A stretch of DNA of 64,000 nucleotides from Rhizobium sp. NZLR1 (GTDB taxonomy: Bacteria; Pseudomonadota; Alphaproteobacteria; Rhizobiales; Rhizobiaceae). Shown piece after piece: positions 30,533 through 40,176 of this stretch. Position numbers and translations under genes: made by a program. Location of the stretch: positions 377,501 through 441,500 of the forward strand of contig NZ_CP071632.1 of NCBI RefSeq assembly GCF_017357385.1, given 5' to 3'. Below the pieces are notes generated by a model. It was not told the origin of the DNA. It was given only the letters and a program-made list of their open reading frames with translations, and ran no database searches. The first letter of the stretch is position 1, and every line of letters starts with the position of its first letter.

Positions 30533-32818
30533 ATGCCCGATATCGATAAGAAGGACCGGCCGGCGACATCAGTTACCGACCAGGAGGCGCTTGAATTTCA
30601 CGCCATGGGCCGCCCAGGGAAACTGGAAGTCGTCCCGACCAAGCCGATGGCGACGCAGCGCGACCTCTCGCTTGCCTATTCGCCGGGTGTTGCCGTGCCG
30701 GTCAAGGCGATCGCCGCCGACCCGCAGACGGCTTATGATTACACGGCGCGCGGCAACATGGTCGCGGTCATTTCCAATGGCACGGCGATCCTCGGTCTCG
30801 GCAATCTCGGTGCGCTGGCCTCCAAGCCCGTCATGGAAGGCAAGGCAGTGCTGTTCAAGCGCTTCGCCGACGTCGATTCCATCGACCTCGAGATCGATAC
30901 GGAAAATGTCGACGAGTTCATCAATTGCGTGCGTTTCCTCGGCCCCTCCTTCGGCGGCATCAACCTCGAGGATATCAAGGCGCCGGACTGCTTCGTCATC
31001 GAAAGCCGGCTGCGCGAGCTGATGGATATTCCCGTCTTCCATGACGACCAGCACGGAACGGCAATCATCGCCGCCGCTGGCCTGATCAACGCGCTGGAGC
31101 TGACCGGCCGCGACCTGAAGACGACGAAGCTCGTCTGCAATGGTGCCGGTGCTGCGGCGATCGCCTGTATCGAGCTCATCAAGGCGATGGGCTTTGCGCC
31201 TGAGAACATCATCCTCTGCGACACCAAGGGCGTCATCTACCAGGGTCGCACCGAAGGCATGAACCAGTGGAAATCGGCGCATGCGGCAAAGACCGACACG
31301 CGCACGCTTGAGGAGGCGATGGAGGGCGCCGACGTCGTTTTCGGCCTGTCGCAGAAGGGCGCCTTCTCGGCCGAGATGATCCGCTCGATGGCCGAGCGGC
31401 CGATCATCTTCGCCATGGCCAATCCCGATCCCGAGATCACCCCGGAAGAGGTGGCCCGCATCCGCGACGACGCCATCATGGCGACCGGCCGTTCGGATTA
31501 TCCGAACCAGGTCAACAACGTCCTCGGTTTTCCCTATATCTTCCGCGGCGCTCTCGATGTCCGTGCCTCCACAATCAACGACGCGATGAAGATCGCCGCC
31601 GTCAAGGCGCTGGCAAATCTTGCCCGCGAGGATGTGCCCGATGACGTGGTGGCCGCCTATCAGGGCAACCGGCCGCGTTTCGGATCGCAATACATCATCC
31701 CCGTCCCCTTCGATCCGCGGCTGATCTCGGCAATCCCGGTCGCGGTCGCTGAAGCGGCGATCGAAAGCGGCGTCGCCCGCAAGGTCATCACCGATATGGC
31801 CGGTTACGCCCGCGAGCTTTCGGCGCGCCGCGATCCGATCGCCTCGACCTTGGCACGGCTCTACGAGCGTGTGCGCCGGCACCCGAAGCGGATCGTCTTT
31901 GCCGAGGCCGAGGAGGAACAGGTCCTGCGAGCCGCGATGTCCTATGCCAACCAGCAGCTCGGCACCGCTATCCTGCTCGGCCGCGAGGATCTGATCCGGG
32001 CAACGGCGGAACGCGCCGGCATCGATCTCAACCGGCCGGGCCTCGAGATCGTCAATGCCCGTATTTCGACCCGGGTCGAGGCCTATATCGACTATCTCTA
32101 TGCCAGGCTGCAGCGGCAGGGTTACCTCTACCGCGACGCCCAGCGGCTGATCCACAACGACCGCAACCATTTCGCCGCCACCATGGTAGCGCTCGGCGAC
32201 GCCGACGGCATGGTGACCGGCATCACCCGCAACTATTCGACGGCGCTCGAAGATGTGCGCCGCTGCATCGACAAGAAGCCCGGCCACCGCATCATCGGCG
32301 TATCGCTGGCGCTTTGCCGCGGCCGCACGGTCTTCGTGGCCGATACCGCCGTACACGACATGCCGACAGCCGAGGAGCTTGCCGATATCGCCGAAGAGGC
32401 TGCGGGTCTGGCGCGGCGCATGGGCTATCCGCCGCGTGTCGCCCTGCTGGCCTATTCCACCTTCGGCCATCCCTCCGGCGAACGCTCGGAGCGGGTGCGC
32501 GAGGCGGTGAAAATCCTCGACAAGCGTCGCGTCGATTTCGAATATGACGGCGAGATGGCCGCCGACGTCGCTCTGAACCGCAAGGTGATGGAGCAATATC
32601 CGTTCTGCCGCCTGTCCGGTCCTGCCAACGTGCTGGTCATGCCGGCTTTCCACTCGGCCTCGATCTCGACCAAGATGCTGCAGGAGCTCGGCGGCTCCAC
32701 GGTAATCGGCCCGATCCTCGTCGGCGTCGACAAGCCGGTGCAGATCACCTCGATGGGCGCCAAGGACAGCGACATCGTCAACATGGCGGCGATCGCCGCT
32801 TATGGCGCGGGTTCGTAA
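30533..32818 (+). CDS. tme: NADP-dependent malic enzyme with phosphotransacetylase-like domain
   Basis: It decarboxylates malate to pyruvate, feeding acetyl-CoA and NADPH during growth on C4-dicarboxylates. The first 430 residues form the malic enzyme domain (YSPGVAVPVKAIAADP, GNMVAVISNGTAILGLGN, VFHDDQHGTAIIAAAGLINAL, and GAGAAAIACIEL for cofactor binding); the C-terminal 320 are a phosphate-acetyltransferase-like domain (RIVFAEAEEEQVLRAA, FPYMKI-type end) that is inactive and regulatory in rhizobial enzymes. Of the rhizobial pair dme (NAD) and tme (NADP), I call tme because of its place beside mutS and olsB, remembered from S. meliloti; cofactor choice cannot be read from the sequence. Confidence 0.85.
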   Translation: MPDIDKKDRPATSVTDQEALEFHAMGRPGKLEVVPTKPMATQRDLSLAYSPGVAVPVKAIAADPQTAYDYTARGNMVAVISNGTAILGLGNLGALASKPVMEGKAVLFKRFADVDSIDLEIDTENVDEFINCVRFLGPSFGGINLEDIKAPDCFVIESRLRELMDIPVFHDDQHGTAIIAAAGLINALELTGRDLKTTKLVCNGAGAAAIACIELIKAMGFAPENIILCDTKGVIYQGRTEGMNQWKSAHAAKTDTRTLEEAMEGADVVFGLSQKGAFSAEMIRSMAERPIIFAMANPDPEITPEEVARIRDDAIMATGRSDYPNQVNNVLGFPYIFRGALDVRASTINDAMKIAAVKALANLAREDVPDDVVAAYQGNRPRFGSQYIIPVPFDPRLISAIPVAVAEAAIESGVARKVITDMAGYARELSARRDPIASTLARLYERVRRHPKRIVFAEAEEEQVLRAAMSYANQQLGTAILLGREDLIRATAERAGIDLNRPGLEIVNARISTRVEAYIDYLYARLQRQGYLYRDAQRLIHNDRNHFAATMVALGDADGMVTGITRNYSTALEDVRRCIDKKPGHRIIGVSLALCRGRTVFVADTAVHDMPTAEELADIAEEAAGLARRMGYPPRVALLAYSTFGHPSGERSERVREAVKILDKRRVDFEYDGEMAADVALNRKVMEQYPFCRLSGPANVLVMPAFHSASISTKMLQELGGSTVIGPILVGVDKPVQITSMGAKDSDIVNMAAIAAYGAGS

Positions 32819-32966
32819 CTTTCTCCCGCATAGGGACGGAATTCAGTGCTTGGCCGACAGCGCGTCGGGCAGGTACTTGCGCGGCTATAGAATGGAGGCG
32901 AGAGCGGCATCTTCTGCATGGCGCGGATAAGATAAAGCCCCTTCCGCCCGCTTAAAGGCGAGGATC

Positions 32967-33506
32967 ATGTTGAGAACAAACTTGTCGTTTCAGCCGTCGT
33001 AGTCGCCAGCCTCTTCGCTTACACGAAATTGATGGCCAAGGTCGGCTCGGGCTCGCGGCCTCCAGATGCGCCGTTGGAGCAGCGGGCTGACCTCGTTCGC
33101 GTTTATAAATCCGAACGTCGCATGGTTCTTCTTAGAGGCGATGCGCCCATCTCGATAAACCGGCTTTCTCTGGGGTCGGCTACCGAATGAGGGCCCCAAG
33201 CAACGAGAAGGTGACGAGAAAACACCGGAAGGGCGTTACGAAATCGACTGGCGAAATCCAGACTCCATGGCGCATCTCAGTCTGCACATTTCCTATCCAA
33301 ACCCGGATGATCGGCACAACGCCGAAGCCGGTGGCTTTCCGCCTGGCGGCAATATCGTGATCCGCGGGCTTCCCAATGGTTGGGGCCTGCTCGGATATAA
33401 TCGACTGTGGGATTGGACCGACGGGTGTATTGCCGTCACCAACGCGGAGATGCGCGATATTTGGGCGCGTGTCCCCAACCAGACACCGATAGAGATCGTG
33501 CCCTGA
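32967..33506 (+). pseudogene. Decayed L,D-transpeptidase (YkuD domain)
   Basis: Spliced over a frame break, the sequence reads a hydrophobic N-terminal helix (KLVVSAVVVASLFAYTKL), ADLVRVYKSERRMVLLRGDA, then GPKQREGDEKTPEGRYEIDW and DWTDGCIAVTNAEMRDIW with the catalytic cysteine. The upstream frame ends at TGA 33188-33190 and the downstream frame resumes at 33192, as if one base were inserted. A second indel seems needed to join the ATG at 32967. The active-site histidine of the IxIHG motif is Arg (VIRGLPNG). The 148 bases between tme and this remnant hold no credible gene; a minus-strand scrap reading KYLPDALSAKH near 32843-32880 may be another gene fragment. Confidence 0.75.
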
Positions 33507-33524
33507 AGCATTGCAGGTGCATGC

Positions 33525-33570
33525 CGCCCGAAAGTGTGCAGCGGTTTCGGGACAACGACATGCATAAAAA
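33525..33570. repeat. RIME-like repeat variant
   Basis: CCCGAAAGTGTGCAGCGG with TTTCGGGA forms a hairpin followed by GACATGCATAAAAA, matching the copy at 10793. It sits between the L,D-transpeptidase remnant and the olsB stop. Confidence 0.6.
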
Positions 33571-33585
33571 CAAAGGCTTCAGCGT

Positions 33586-34464
33586 TTAGCTCGCGAAACG
33601 GCCGGCGTCGGCGCCATAATAATTCAGGTAGCGGTCGGAAATGCTGGAGATCGGCAGCACGATCAGCACGTCGGTCGTGTTGAAGGCATGATCGACCACG
33701 GCGCTGGAGCCGACCATCGCACCAAGGCGCATATAACCCTTGATCAGCGGCGGCAGCGCCATCAGCGCCCGCTTCGGGTTGACCGCCTCGATCGGCATCA
33801 GGTCCATGTTGCGGGCGAGATGCGGCAGTGCGCTGACGGCCCATTCGTTCTTCGCCAGCACATTGTGGTAGAGGAAAGACAGCGCCAGCGCATGGCTTTC
33901 CAGATAGACGCCGGGGAACGAGGCGCAGCCGAACATGGCGCTGACGCCGTGCTTCAGCGCATAGGCCCAGTTGCCCTGCCACAGGAGTTCGACGGTGCGC
34001 TTGGTGCGGTATTCCGGCAGCACGCAGGAACGGCCAAGCTCCATGAAGCGCTTGTCCGAATGTTTGGCAATGAGGTCGTCGATCTCGAATTCGGAAGCCG
34101 AGTAAAAACCGCCATTGGAGAGGGCGACATCCTGGCGCAGCAGCCGGTAGGTGCCGACGATCTGGTCTTCCGGATCACCCTCGATCGTGCGGTCGAGAAC
34201 GAGAAGATGGTCGCAGAAGGCGTCATAGGCATCGACATCCCGCTGGCGGCGCATGGCGTCAAGCGGCAGTTGTGCCTTCATTTCGTCGACGAAGACGCGG
34301 TAGCGTACGGCCTGGGCGGCATCGATTTCGCGCGCCGTGCGGGCGAGGCGGGTTTCCAGATTACCGATGCGGCCGAGGATATCGCCGTCCTTCTGCGCAG
34401 CCGCCGTCGGGGGCGGTGCAGCCTCGGCGGTGGTGTCACGATTCAGGATGTCGATGGCGGACAT
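33586..34464 (-). CDS. olsB: L-ornithine N-alpha-acyltransferase OlsB (GNAT)
   Basis: OlsB transfers a 3-hydroxyacyl chain from acyl-carrier protein to ornithine, the first step of ornithine lipid synthesis. The 292-residue protein has RYRVFVDEMKAQLP and DVDAYDAFCDHLLVLD in its N-terminal half, GTYRLLRQDVA, FMELGRSCVLPEYRTKRTVELLW (acetyl-CoA-like binding) and YLESHALALSFLYHN, the pattern of the hemolysin-like acyltransferases that include OlsB. An alanine/proline-rich N-terminal extension precedes the domain. It lies near tme as in S. meliloti. Its partner olsA is at 15.1 kb. Confidence 0.88.
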   Translation of the reverse strand: MSAIDILNRDTTAEAAPPPTAAAQKDGDILGRIGNLETRLARTAREIDAAQAVRYRVFVDEMKAQLPLDAMRRQRDVDAYDAFCDHLLVLDRTIEGDPEDQIVGTYRLLRQDVALSNGGFYSASEFEIDDLIAKHSDKRFMELGRSCVLPEYRTKRTVELLWQGNWAYALKHGVSAMFGCASFPGVYLESHALALSFLYHNVLAKNEWAVSALPHLARNMDLMPIEAVNPKRALMALPPLIKGYMRLGAMVGSSAVVDHAFNTTDVLIVLPISSISDRYLNYYGADAGRFAS

Positions 34465-34572
34465 GACGATTCTCCCGTTGCCGGTTTATCGACGCCATAA
34501 AACACTTCTCTGCGACAGGAAAGTGACATATTGGATTTCCCAGCGCAAGACGCATGCTGGCCCCGCGGCACG

Positions 34573-36852
34573 TTACCGCGCCTCTGCCCGACGGGCGGAA
34601 AGTGCGGCGACCGCTTGAACTTCGGTCAGCAACCGAACCGGGTCGACGGGCTTTACCATGACGCGGTTGGCGCCGTTCAACAAGACCTGACGACGCGATT
34701 CGTCGCTCTTGTCGGCGGTGAGCACGATCACCGGTACCGGGGCAAGGTCGAGCCGCCTTTCGTGGCCGCGCAGGCGTCCCAGCATGTCGATGCCGTTGCC
34801 GCCAGGCATCGACAGGTCGCTGATGATGATATCGGGCCGGGCATTCGCCTCGCAGAGAGCGCAGTCGAGCAGCGCCTCGAAATCCTCGACATGGCGCACA
34901 TTATGCCCGCCCTTTTCGAGCACGACGCGCACCAGCATGGCATTGATCGGATCGTCCTCGCCAAGCAGGATGTTGAGCCCGCTGGCTGTAACCAGCGTCT
35001 CCGCCACCGAAAGGCCGAAGCCCGGCTGATTGTCGTTCAGCGCGTCGCGCTTCTCCATGCCGCGCATGCGCCCGCGCAGCACGTCGATCAGCGACTGTTC
35101 GCGCAACGGCCGGATGAGCCAGGCATCGAAGAGGTCGAGCGGATGGGCGCTGCGCTCTTCCGGATTGACGAGCAGGACCTTGCGCAGGCCAAGGGCGGCG
35201 ATTTCGGCGCGGTCGGCAAGATGGGCGGAAAATTCCGCCGACATGCGATGGTCGATGATGATATCGGTCGGCCGCTTTCCGCCGTTGGCCAAGCCGAGCA
35301 GCGCTGCCCGCGCGCTCTCGCCGTCGGCGACGAGATGGCAGAGACCGCCGAGCGTGGTGATCGTCTCGGCGATGGCGGTGCGCGCGGCACCCGCCGGCGC
35401 CAACAGCACGACGCTGTTGCCGGCAAGCAGCGTATTTCGCCTGTCGGGGCGCTCGCTGCCGATATCGACAGGGAAGCGGATGGTGAATTCGCTGCCTCTG
35501 CCCTTTTCGCTGGCGACCGTGAGCGTGCCGTTGAATTCGCGCATGATGCGGGCGGAGATGGCAAGGCCGAGCCCGGTGCCGCTGCTCCTGTCGGCACCGG
35601 TCCCACCTTGCTCGAACTCGCCGAAGACGCGCGCCTGCTCCTCCGCTGTCATGCCGGGACCGCTATCGGTGACGGTGATCGATAGGTCGTCTGCGTCGAG
35701 CGTCACGCGAATGAAGACGCCGCCGACCTGGGTGAACTTCACGGCATTGCCGATGACGTTGAACAGAACCTGGCGCAGCCGCGCCGGATCGAAGCTCATA
35801 TTTTCCGGCACGTCGGATGACACCGTGGCGCCGATCTCGATTCCTTTTTCATGCGCCCGATGGGCGAGCATCTCGACAACGCTTTCCAGAAGCTTGCGCA
35901 GCGATTCCGAGCGCGGGTGCAGCGCGAAGCGGCCGACCTCGATGGTGGAGAAATCGAGCAGATCCTCGACGAGCTGGGTCAGCGCGTGGCCGGACTGGCG
36001 GATATTGGCGAGATAGTTCTGCTGCTCCTGCGTCAGCCGCGTCTCGGCGAGCAGATGCGTCATGCCGAGGATGCCGGAAAGCGGCGTGCGCACCTCGTGG
36101 CTGACGGTCGCAAGCAGCCTCGATTTGGCGGCGCTGTTATATTCGGCCTTCTGGCGGGCCTCTTCGCGGCCCTGCGCGATCAGCCGCTCGTCGGTCACAT
36201 CACGCGCGACGCTCTGCAGCAGCAGACGGCCGTTTGCCGGGTCGCGGGTGACGACGTCGCGCCAGAGAAAGATGCGCTGGCCGTCCGGCGTCGAGATCTC
36301 GACGTCAAAGCAGTGCGGTATCGGGCCGGGGCGGAAGGCAAGCCCGATCTCCTCGCAACTCCGTCCTTCCGGACGCAGCCGCCCGGTCAGGCGGCGAAAC
36401 GTGTCGTTGGCAGAGATGATGCGCCGGTCCATGCTGCGGCTGACGGTGATGTCGCCGAGTACGTCGTGCACGTCGGCAAACAGCTTTGCGCCATCGTTCC
36501 AATCCGGCAGGGATTTGCCGCCGGGCGGGGCTATGCGCCGGCGAACCATCAGGACGGCGTAACTGGCGATGACGGCAAGGCCGAGAACGACAAGACCGCC
36601 CGAAAGCAGCAGCGGATCGCCGGCATGGGCAAGCAGCGTCAGGATCATCGCGGTAAGAAGGCCGGCGCCACCAAGCCAGTAGACCAGCAGGCGCCGTGTC
36701 GTTGCCGGCCCCATTTCGTTGTCATCGGCTGCCTCAGGCGCCGACGCGGCCGGTCGCAAGGAGGAGGCCCCCATCCGCTCTTCATGCGGCTTGGCGGCGG
36801 GTCCGCCGAAGGCGGCGGACAATCTTTCCTGCAACTGTCCCAGACTCTGCAT
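34573..36852 (-). CDS. Membrane-bound hybrid sensor histidine kinase
   Basis: The 759-residue protein has two hydrophobic helices (about residues 53-72 and 80-105), a PAS-like region (about 130-230), HisKA with ATVSHEVRTPLSGILGMTHL (phospho-His), HATPase_c with NVIGNAVKFTQVGG and SSGTGLGLAISARIMREF, then a degenerate receiver-like stretch containing DIIIDHRMS, and a C-terminal REC domain with DDPINAMLVRVVLEKGG and DIIISDLSMPGGNG. No DNA-binding domain or response regulator gene lies next to it, so it is an orphan whose phosphate goes elsewhere. Signal unknown. It lies between olsB and lspA on the same strand but with gaps of more than 50 bases on each side. Confidence 0.9.
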   Translation of the reverse strand: MQSLGQLQERLSAAFGGPAAKPHEERMGASSLRPAASAPEAADDNEMGPATTRRLLVYWLGGAGLLTAMILTLLAHAGDPLLLSGGLVVLGLAVIASYAVLMVRRRIAPPGGKSLPDWNDGAKLFADVHDVLGDITVSRSMDRRIISANDTFRRLTGRLRPEGRSCEEIGLAFRPGPIPHCFDVEISTPDGQRIFLWRDVVTRDPANGRLLLQSVARDVTDERLIAQGREEARQKAEYNSAAKSRLLATVSHEVRTPLSGILGMTHLLAETRLTQEQQNYLANIRQSGHALTQLVEDLLDFSTIEVGRFALHPRSESLRKLLESVVEMLAHRAHEKGIEIGATVSSDVPENMSFDPARLRQVLFNVIGNAVKFTQVGGVFIRVTLDADDLSITVTDSGPGMTAEEQARVFGEFEQGGTGADRSSGTGLGLAISARIMREFNGTLTVASEKGRGSEFTIRFPVDIGSERPDRRNTLLAGNSVVLLAPAGAARTAIAETITTLGGLCHLVADGESARAALLGLANGGKRPTDIIIDHRMSAEFSAHLADRAEIAALGLRKVLLVNPEERSAHPLDLFDAWLIRPLREQSLIDVLRGRMRGMEKRDALNDNQPGFGLSVAETLVTASGLNILLGEDDPINAMLVRVVLEKGGHNVRHVEDFEALLDCALCEANARPDIIISDLSMPGGNGIDMLGRLRGHERRLDLAPVPVIVLTADKSDESRRQVLLNGANRVMVKPVDPVRLLTEVQAVAALSARRAEAR

Positions 36853-36907
36853 GCTATTTTGATAACATGAGGCCTCTTCCGAATGCCTTCAGGAATTCGA
36901 TAAGATT

Positions 36908-37411
36908 TTAGCGGCCGGCCTTTTTCGGCAGCAGCAGCTCGTCGAGAATGACGCAGCCGGCCCCGATGGTGATGAAGCTGTCGGCGAGATTGAACACCGC
37001 GAAGGACCAGCTTTCGGTGTGGAAAAGAATGTAATCGATCACATGGCCATAGGCGAAGCGGTCGACGAGATTGCCGATCGCGCCGGCGATGATCAGCGCA
37101 TAACCGAGATGGGCGAGCCAGCGGTCCTTCGCCGTGCGGTTCCACAGCCAGATGACGAAGGCGACGATGATGAGCCGCATGCCGACGATGAACCAGCCGT
37201 CCATGCCCGACAGCATCGAAAAGGCGACGCCGAGATTGTAGGTGCGGTAGAGCGCCAGCATCGGAATAACGGGCACGGCCTCCTGCAGCGGCAGGTAATG
37301 ATCGACGGCGATCTTGACGGCCTGGTCGATAAGAACGGCGACGACGATGAAGAAGAGGATCGGCGCCGGGCGCGAAAACAGCGCGGGGCGGGCATACGTC
37401 TGTTCGGTCAT
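36908..37411 (-). CDS. lspA: Lipoprotein signal peptidase (signal peptidase II)
   Basis: LspA is an inner-membrane aspartyl protease that removes lipoprotein signal peptides. The 167-residue protein has four hydrophobic helices; [12 protein letters not shown] and [20 protein letters not shown] hold the conserved NxGxAFS and GNLxDR motifs with the catalytic aspartates. Its start overlaps the stop of the TrmH-type gene by four bases, so the two are translationally coupled. Lnt, which acts later on the same lipoproteins, is at 9-10.7 kb. Confidence 0.94.
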   Translation of the reverse strand: MTEQTYARPALFSRPAPILFFIVVAVLIDQAVKIAVDHYLPLQEAVPVIPMLALYRTYNLGVAFSMLSGMDGWFIVGMRLIIVAFVIWLWNRTAKDRWLAHLGYALIIAGAIGNLVDRFAYGHVIDYILFHTESWSFAVFNLADSFITIGAGCVILDELLLPKKAGR

Positions 37412-38268
37412 TTGCCCTCGGCAAGTGAGAGGAGATGGCGGCGGGCTTCGAAAAGCATGACGGCAGTGGCGACGGCAAGGTTCAAGGAATCGGCGCGGCC
37501 CTGCTGCGGAATGCGGGCAAGCGCGTCGGCCTCCCTGGCCAGCTGGTCCGGCAGGCCGGATTGCTCGTTGCCCATCAACAGCACGACGGGCTTTTTCCGG
37601 TAGTCGATCGTGCGGTAATCGACCGCGCCGGCAAGATGCGTCGCGACCACGGAAACGCCGGCCGATTTCCGCCAGGCGATGAATTCCTCCGGCGTTGCGC
37701 GTGCGACCGGAACGGCGAAGACCGAGCCCATGGTGGCCCGCACCGTTTCGAGCGAGAAGGGATCGGTCGTCTCTCCGATCAGAATGACGCCGGAAGCGCC
37801 GGCTGCATCCGCCGTGCGGATGATGGTGCCGAGATTGCCGGGGTCGCGCACCCGGTCGAGCGCCACCCAGGTCTCGCCCTCCCTCGGCCGGATACCCTTA
37901 AGCGGCGCCCAGCGTTGCTCGAAGATGCCGACCACCATCTGCGGATTGTCGCGGCGAGTGATCGAGGCAATCACCTTTTCGTTGACTTCGAGCACCAGCC
38001 CGCCCGAGGCGACGGTCCTCGCCGCCATCTGCTCGACCAGCGGCTTGCCCTTGGCCGCCTTGGCATAAACCAGGGTGCGGATCGTCCAGCCGAGTTCGAT
38101 CGCATCGATGACGAGCTTTAGTCCTTCGGCCAGGAAAGTCCCGCTTTCCTCCCGCGACTTCTTGTTCGTCAGCGCTTTGATGTCCTTGATGATGGGATTG
38201 GCAAGCGAGGTGACTTCCTTCACCTGTCCGACCCTGCGCGGTCCCTGATCGTGGAAGTCCTTGCTCAT
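37408..38268 (-). CDS. TrmH/SpoU-family RNA 2'-O-methyltransferase
   Basis: The 286-residue protein has a SpoU substrate-binding N domain ([19 protein letters not shown]) and the knotted SPOUT domain: [38 protein letters not shown], and [19 protein letters not shown], which are motifs 1-3. It methylates a ribose in rRNA or tRNA; the target (rRNA G2251-like or tRNA G18) is not clear. It overlaps by four bases with the genes on both sides, giving a coupled trio of RlmI-like, TrmH-like and lspA. Confidence 0.9.
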   Translation of the reverse strand: MSKDFHDQGPRRVGQVKEVTSLANPIIKDIKALTNKKSREESGTFLAEGLKLVIDAIELGWTIRTLVYAKAAKGKPLVEQMAARTVASGGLVLEVNEKVIASITRRDNPQMVVGIFEQRWAPLKGIRPREGETWVALDRVRDPGNLGTIIRTADAAGASGVILIGETTDPFSLETVRATMGSVFAVPVARATPEEFIAWRKSAGVSVVATHLAGAVDYRTIDYRKKPVVLLMGNEQSGLPDQLAREADALARIPQQGRADSLNLAVATAVMLFEARRHLLSLAEGK

Positions 38269-39395
38269 TTCGGCACCCAGCGGGAAAAGAGGGAAGTGGA
38301 AAGCGCGCGGCCCTGTGTCTTGCCGTCGAGGCCCGCTTCGCGGATGACCAGTTCGCCGGATTCGACCACCCCGCCGGCGCCCCGCATCGTCTCGCGCATC
38401 AGTTCGTGGATCGAATAGAAGCTGGCGCGGATCGAATAGGCCGTCAGTACCAGACCCACCGCCTTCGGCGACAGGATCTCGCGGCAGACATCGAGCATCA
38501 ATGGCAGGTGTTCGAATAGATGCCAGACTTCGCCGTTCGGGCCGCGGCCGAATTTCGGTGGATCGGTGAGAATGATGTCGTATTGGCTGCCGCGACGTTC
38601 CTCACGCAGGATGAATTTCATCGCATCCTCGCAGATCCAGCGGATCGGCAGCTTCTCCATGCGCCCGAGCGCCTGGTTCTCGCGCGCCCAGCCGATTGCC
38701 TTTTTCGACGCGTCGACATGGGTGACCTCGGCGCCGGCTGCGGCGGCAACCAGCGAGGCGACGCCGGTATAGCCGAAAAGATTCAGCACCTTCAGCGGCC
38801 GGCCGGCCTTTTCGACCTGGTCCTTCATCCAGCTCCAGTGCACGATCTGCTCGGGGAAGACACCGACATGGCGGAAGGATGTGAAGCGGCCGAGGAAATC
38901 GACGCCGAGCAGATTGAGTGGCCAGGCCTCGCCCAACGCCTCCTTGGGGAAGCGCCAGCGGCCGGTGCCTTCCTCGTCGGTATCGCCGGTGAAGACGGCA
39001 TCGACCTTTTCCCAGACATGCGGCGGCAGCGATGGCCGCCATAGCGCTTGGGCCTCCGGGCGGATGATACGGTAGGGGCCGTATTGCTCGAGCTTTTCGC
39101 CGTTGCCACTGTCGATCAGGTGGAAGTCGCCGGCCCCGAGCGATTCGAGGATGACGGGCACGCGCTCGGTCGGACGCTCGCCGCTGCGGGTCATCAGCGG
39201 ACGCTCGATAGCGGCAGGCACAGCCGCCTCGCGCACCGTCTCGCGGCTGGCCGCAGGCTGCGCGACCGGCTTCGGCGGCCGGCTGGCCCGATCGTCCCTG
39301 CGGCTTTCACCAGAAGAACCTGAGGTCTTCTTCTGGCCTGGCCGGCGTTCTCTCTGTTTCAACGTGCTCTTCCGCGTCTCTGTCGGGGGTATCAC
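38265..39395 (-). CDS. RlmI-like SAM-dependent rRNA methyltransferase
   Basis: A COG1092-type 5-methylcytosine rRNA methyltransferase of 376 residues. The N-terminal 75 residues are basic, Arg/Pro-rich and likely disordered; then DFHLIDSGNGEKLEQYG and the Rossmann core KVLNLFGYTGVASLVAAAAGAEVTHVDASKKAI, ICEDAMKFI, and DIILTDPPKFGRGPNGE, the DPP-type catalytic loop. There is no PUA domain typical of E. coli RlmI, so the target is uncertain. It is the first gene of the coupled methyltransferase-TrmH-lspA set. Confidence 0.85.
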   Translation of the reverse strand: MIPPTETRKSTLKQRERRPGQKKTSGSSGESRRDDRASRPPKPVAQPAASRETVREAAVPAAIERPLMTRSGERPTERVPVILESLGAGDFHLIDSGNGEKLEQYGPYRIIRPEAQALWRPSLPPHVWEKVDAVFTGDTDEEGTGRWRFPKEALGEAWPLNLLGVDFLGRFTSFRHVGVFPEQIVHWSWMKDQVEKAGRPLKVLNLFGYTGVASLVAAAAGAEVTHVDASKKAIGWARENQALGRMEKLPIRWICEDAMKFILREERRGSQYDIILTDPPKFGRGPNGEVWHLFEHLPLMLDVCREILSPKAVGLVLTAYSIRASFYSIHELMRETMRGAGGVVESGELVIREAGLDGKTQGRALSTSLFSRWVPK

Positions 39396-39458
39396 AATGG
39401 GTCTGCGTCCTTCACAGCGCCCTTTGAAGTATGCAGTAGCCCAGAAAACCGTGCCGGA

Positions 39459-40072
39459 TCAACTGCGCGCCGGCATGGCAGTAATTTCCAAGCCTTCGGA
39501 CGACTGCCTGCGAAGCCAGCTTTCCACCGCATAGAGGGCTGCGACATGCATCGACTGCATGATGAGCGCGCCGGATTGCAGGTCGCCAAGGATGGCGGCA
39601 AGATCCGCAAACAGCAGCTCGACCTTCTCGCCGGGGTCGAAACGCGGTTCGCCGACCCTGCTGAGGCCGAGCGCCAGCCAGCTCGTCACCGCGTTGCTGT
39701 GGCTTGCGGCATTCGGATAGGAGGTCAGCAGCTTGACGAAGGTCGAGGCTTCATAGCCGGTCTCTTCCCGCAGTTCGCGCCTGGCTGCCGCCAACGCCGC
39801 ATCGCCGATCTCGCTGTCCGCCGGTTCGACGCCGCCGGCAACGAGGCCGTGGAGGATCTCGCCGCGCCCGTGCCGATATTCCCGGGTCAGCAGCACACGC
39901 CGTCGGGCATGACAGGCACGACGTTGATCCAGTCGGGATAGTCGAGCACATGGAAGGGCGCGATGACGGTCCCATCGGCGGTGACGCAATCGTCGCTACG
40001 GACCCGAATCCAGCGGTCCTCATAGGCGATGCGGCTTGCCGTAACGCTCCAGGGCTTCAATTCGTCACTCAT
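39459..40072 (-). pseudogene. NUDIX hydrolase, broken by a single-base frameshift
   Basis: The N-terminal part reads from the ATG at 40072 (AAGGA upstream): MSDELKPWSVTASRIAYEDR to NVVPVMPDGVCC then stop. The rest continues in another frame as VLLTREYRHGRGE and the Nudix box AARRELREETGYE, ending QSSEGLEITAMPARS. Adding one base near 39900 (GACGGCGTG to GACGGCCGTG) would give one 204-residue protein. The two halves fit a normal ADP-ribose-pyrophosphatase-like NUDIX enzyme, so either the gene is freshly broken or the sequence has an error here. Substrate unknown. Confidence 0.75.
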
Positions 40073-40176
40073 CGCCAATTCCTTGCTCCGCAACGAGCGA
40101 GATAACATTCCTCCCCGCCTTGGCAAAAGGCTTTTCCACTGGGATAAGGTGGACGAATCGGAGATGGGGCTATCGA

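Noticed and set aside
32843..32880. Minus-strand reading RKYLPDALSAKH then stop, as a C-terminal gene fragment
   Set aside because: Too short and has a stop just upstream in the same frame; could be chance. Mentioned only within the pseudogene entry.
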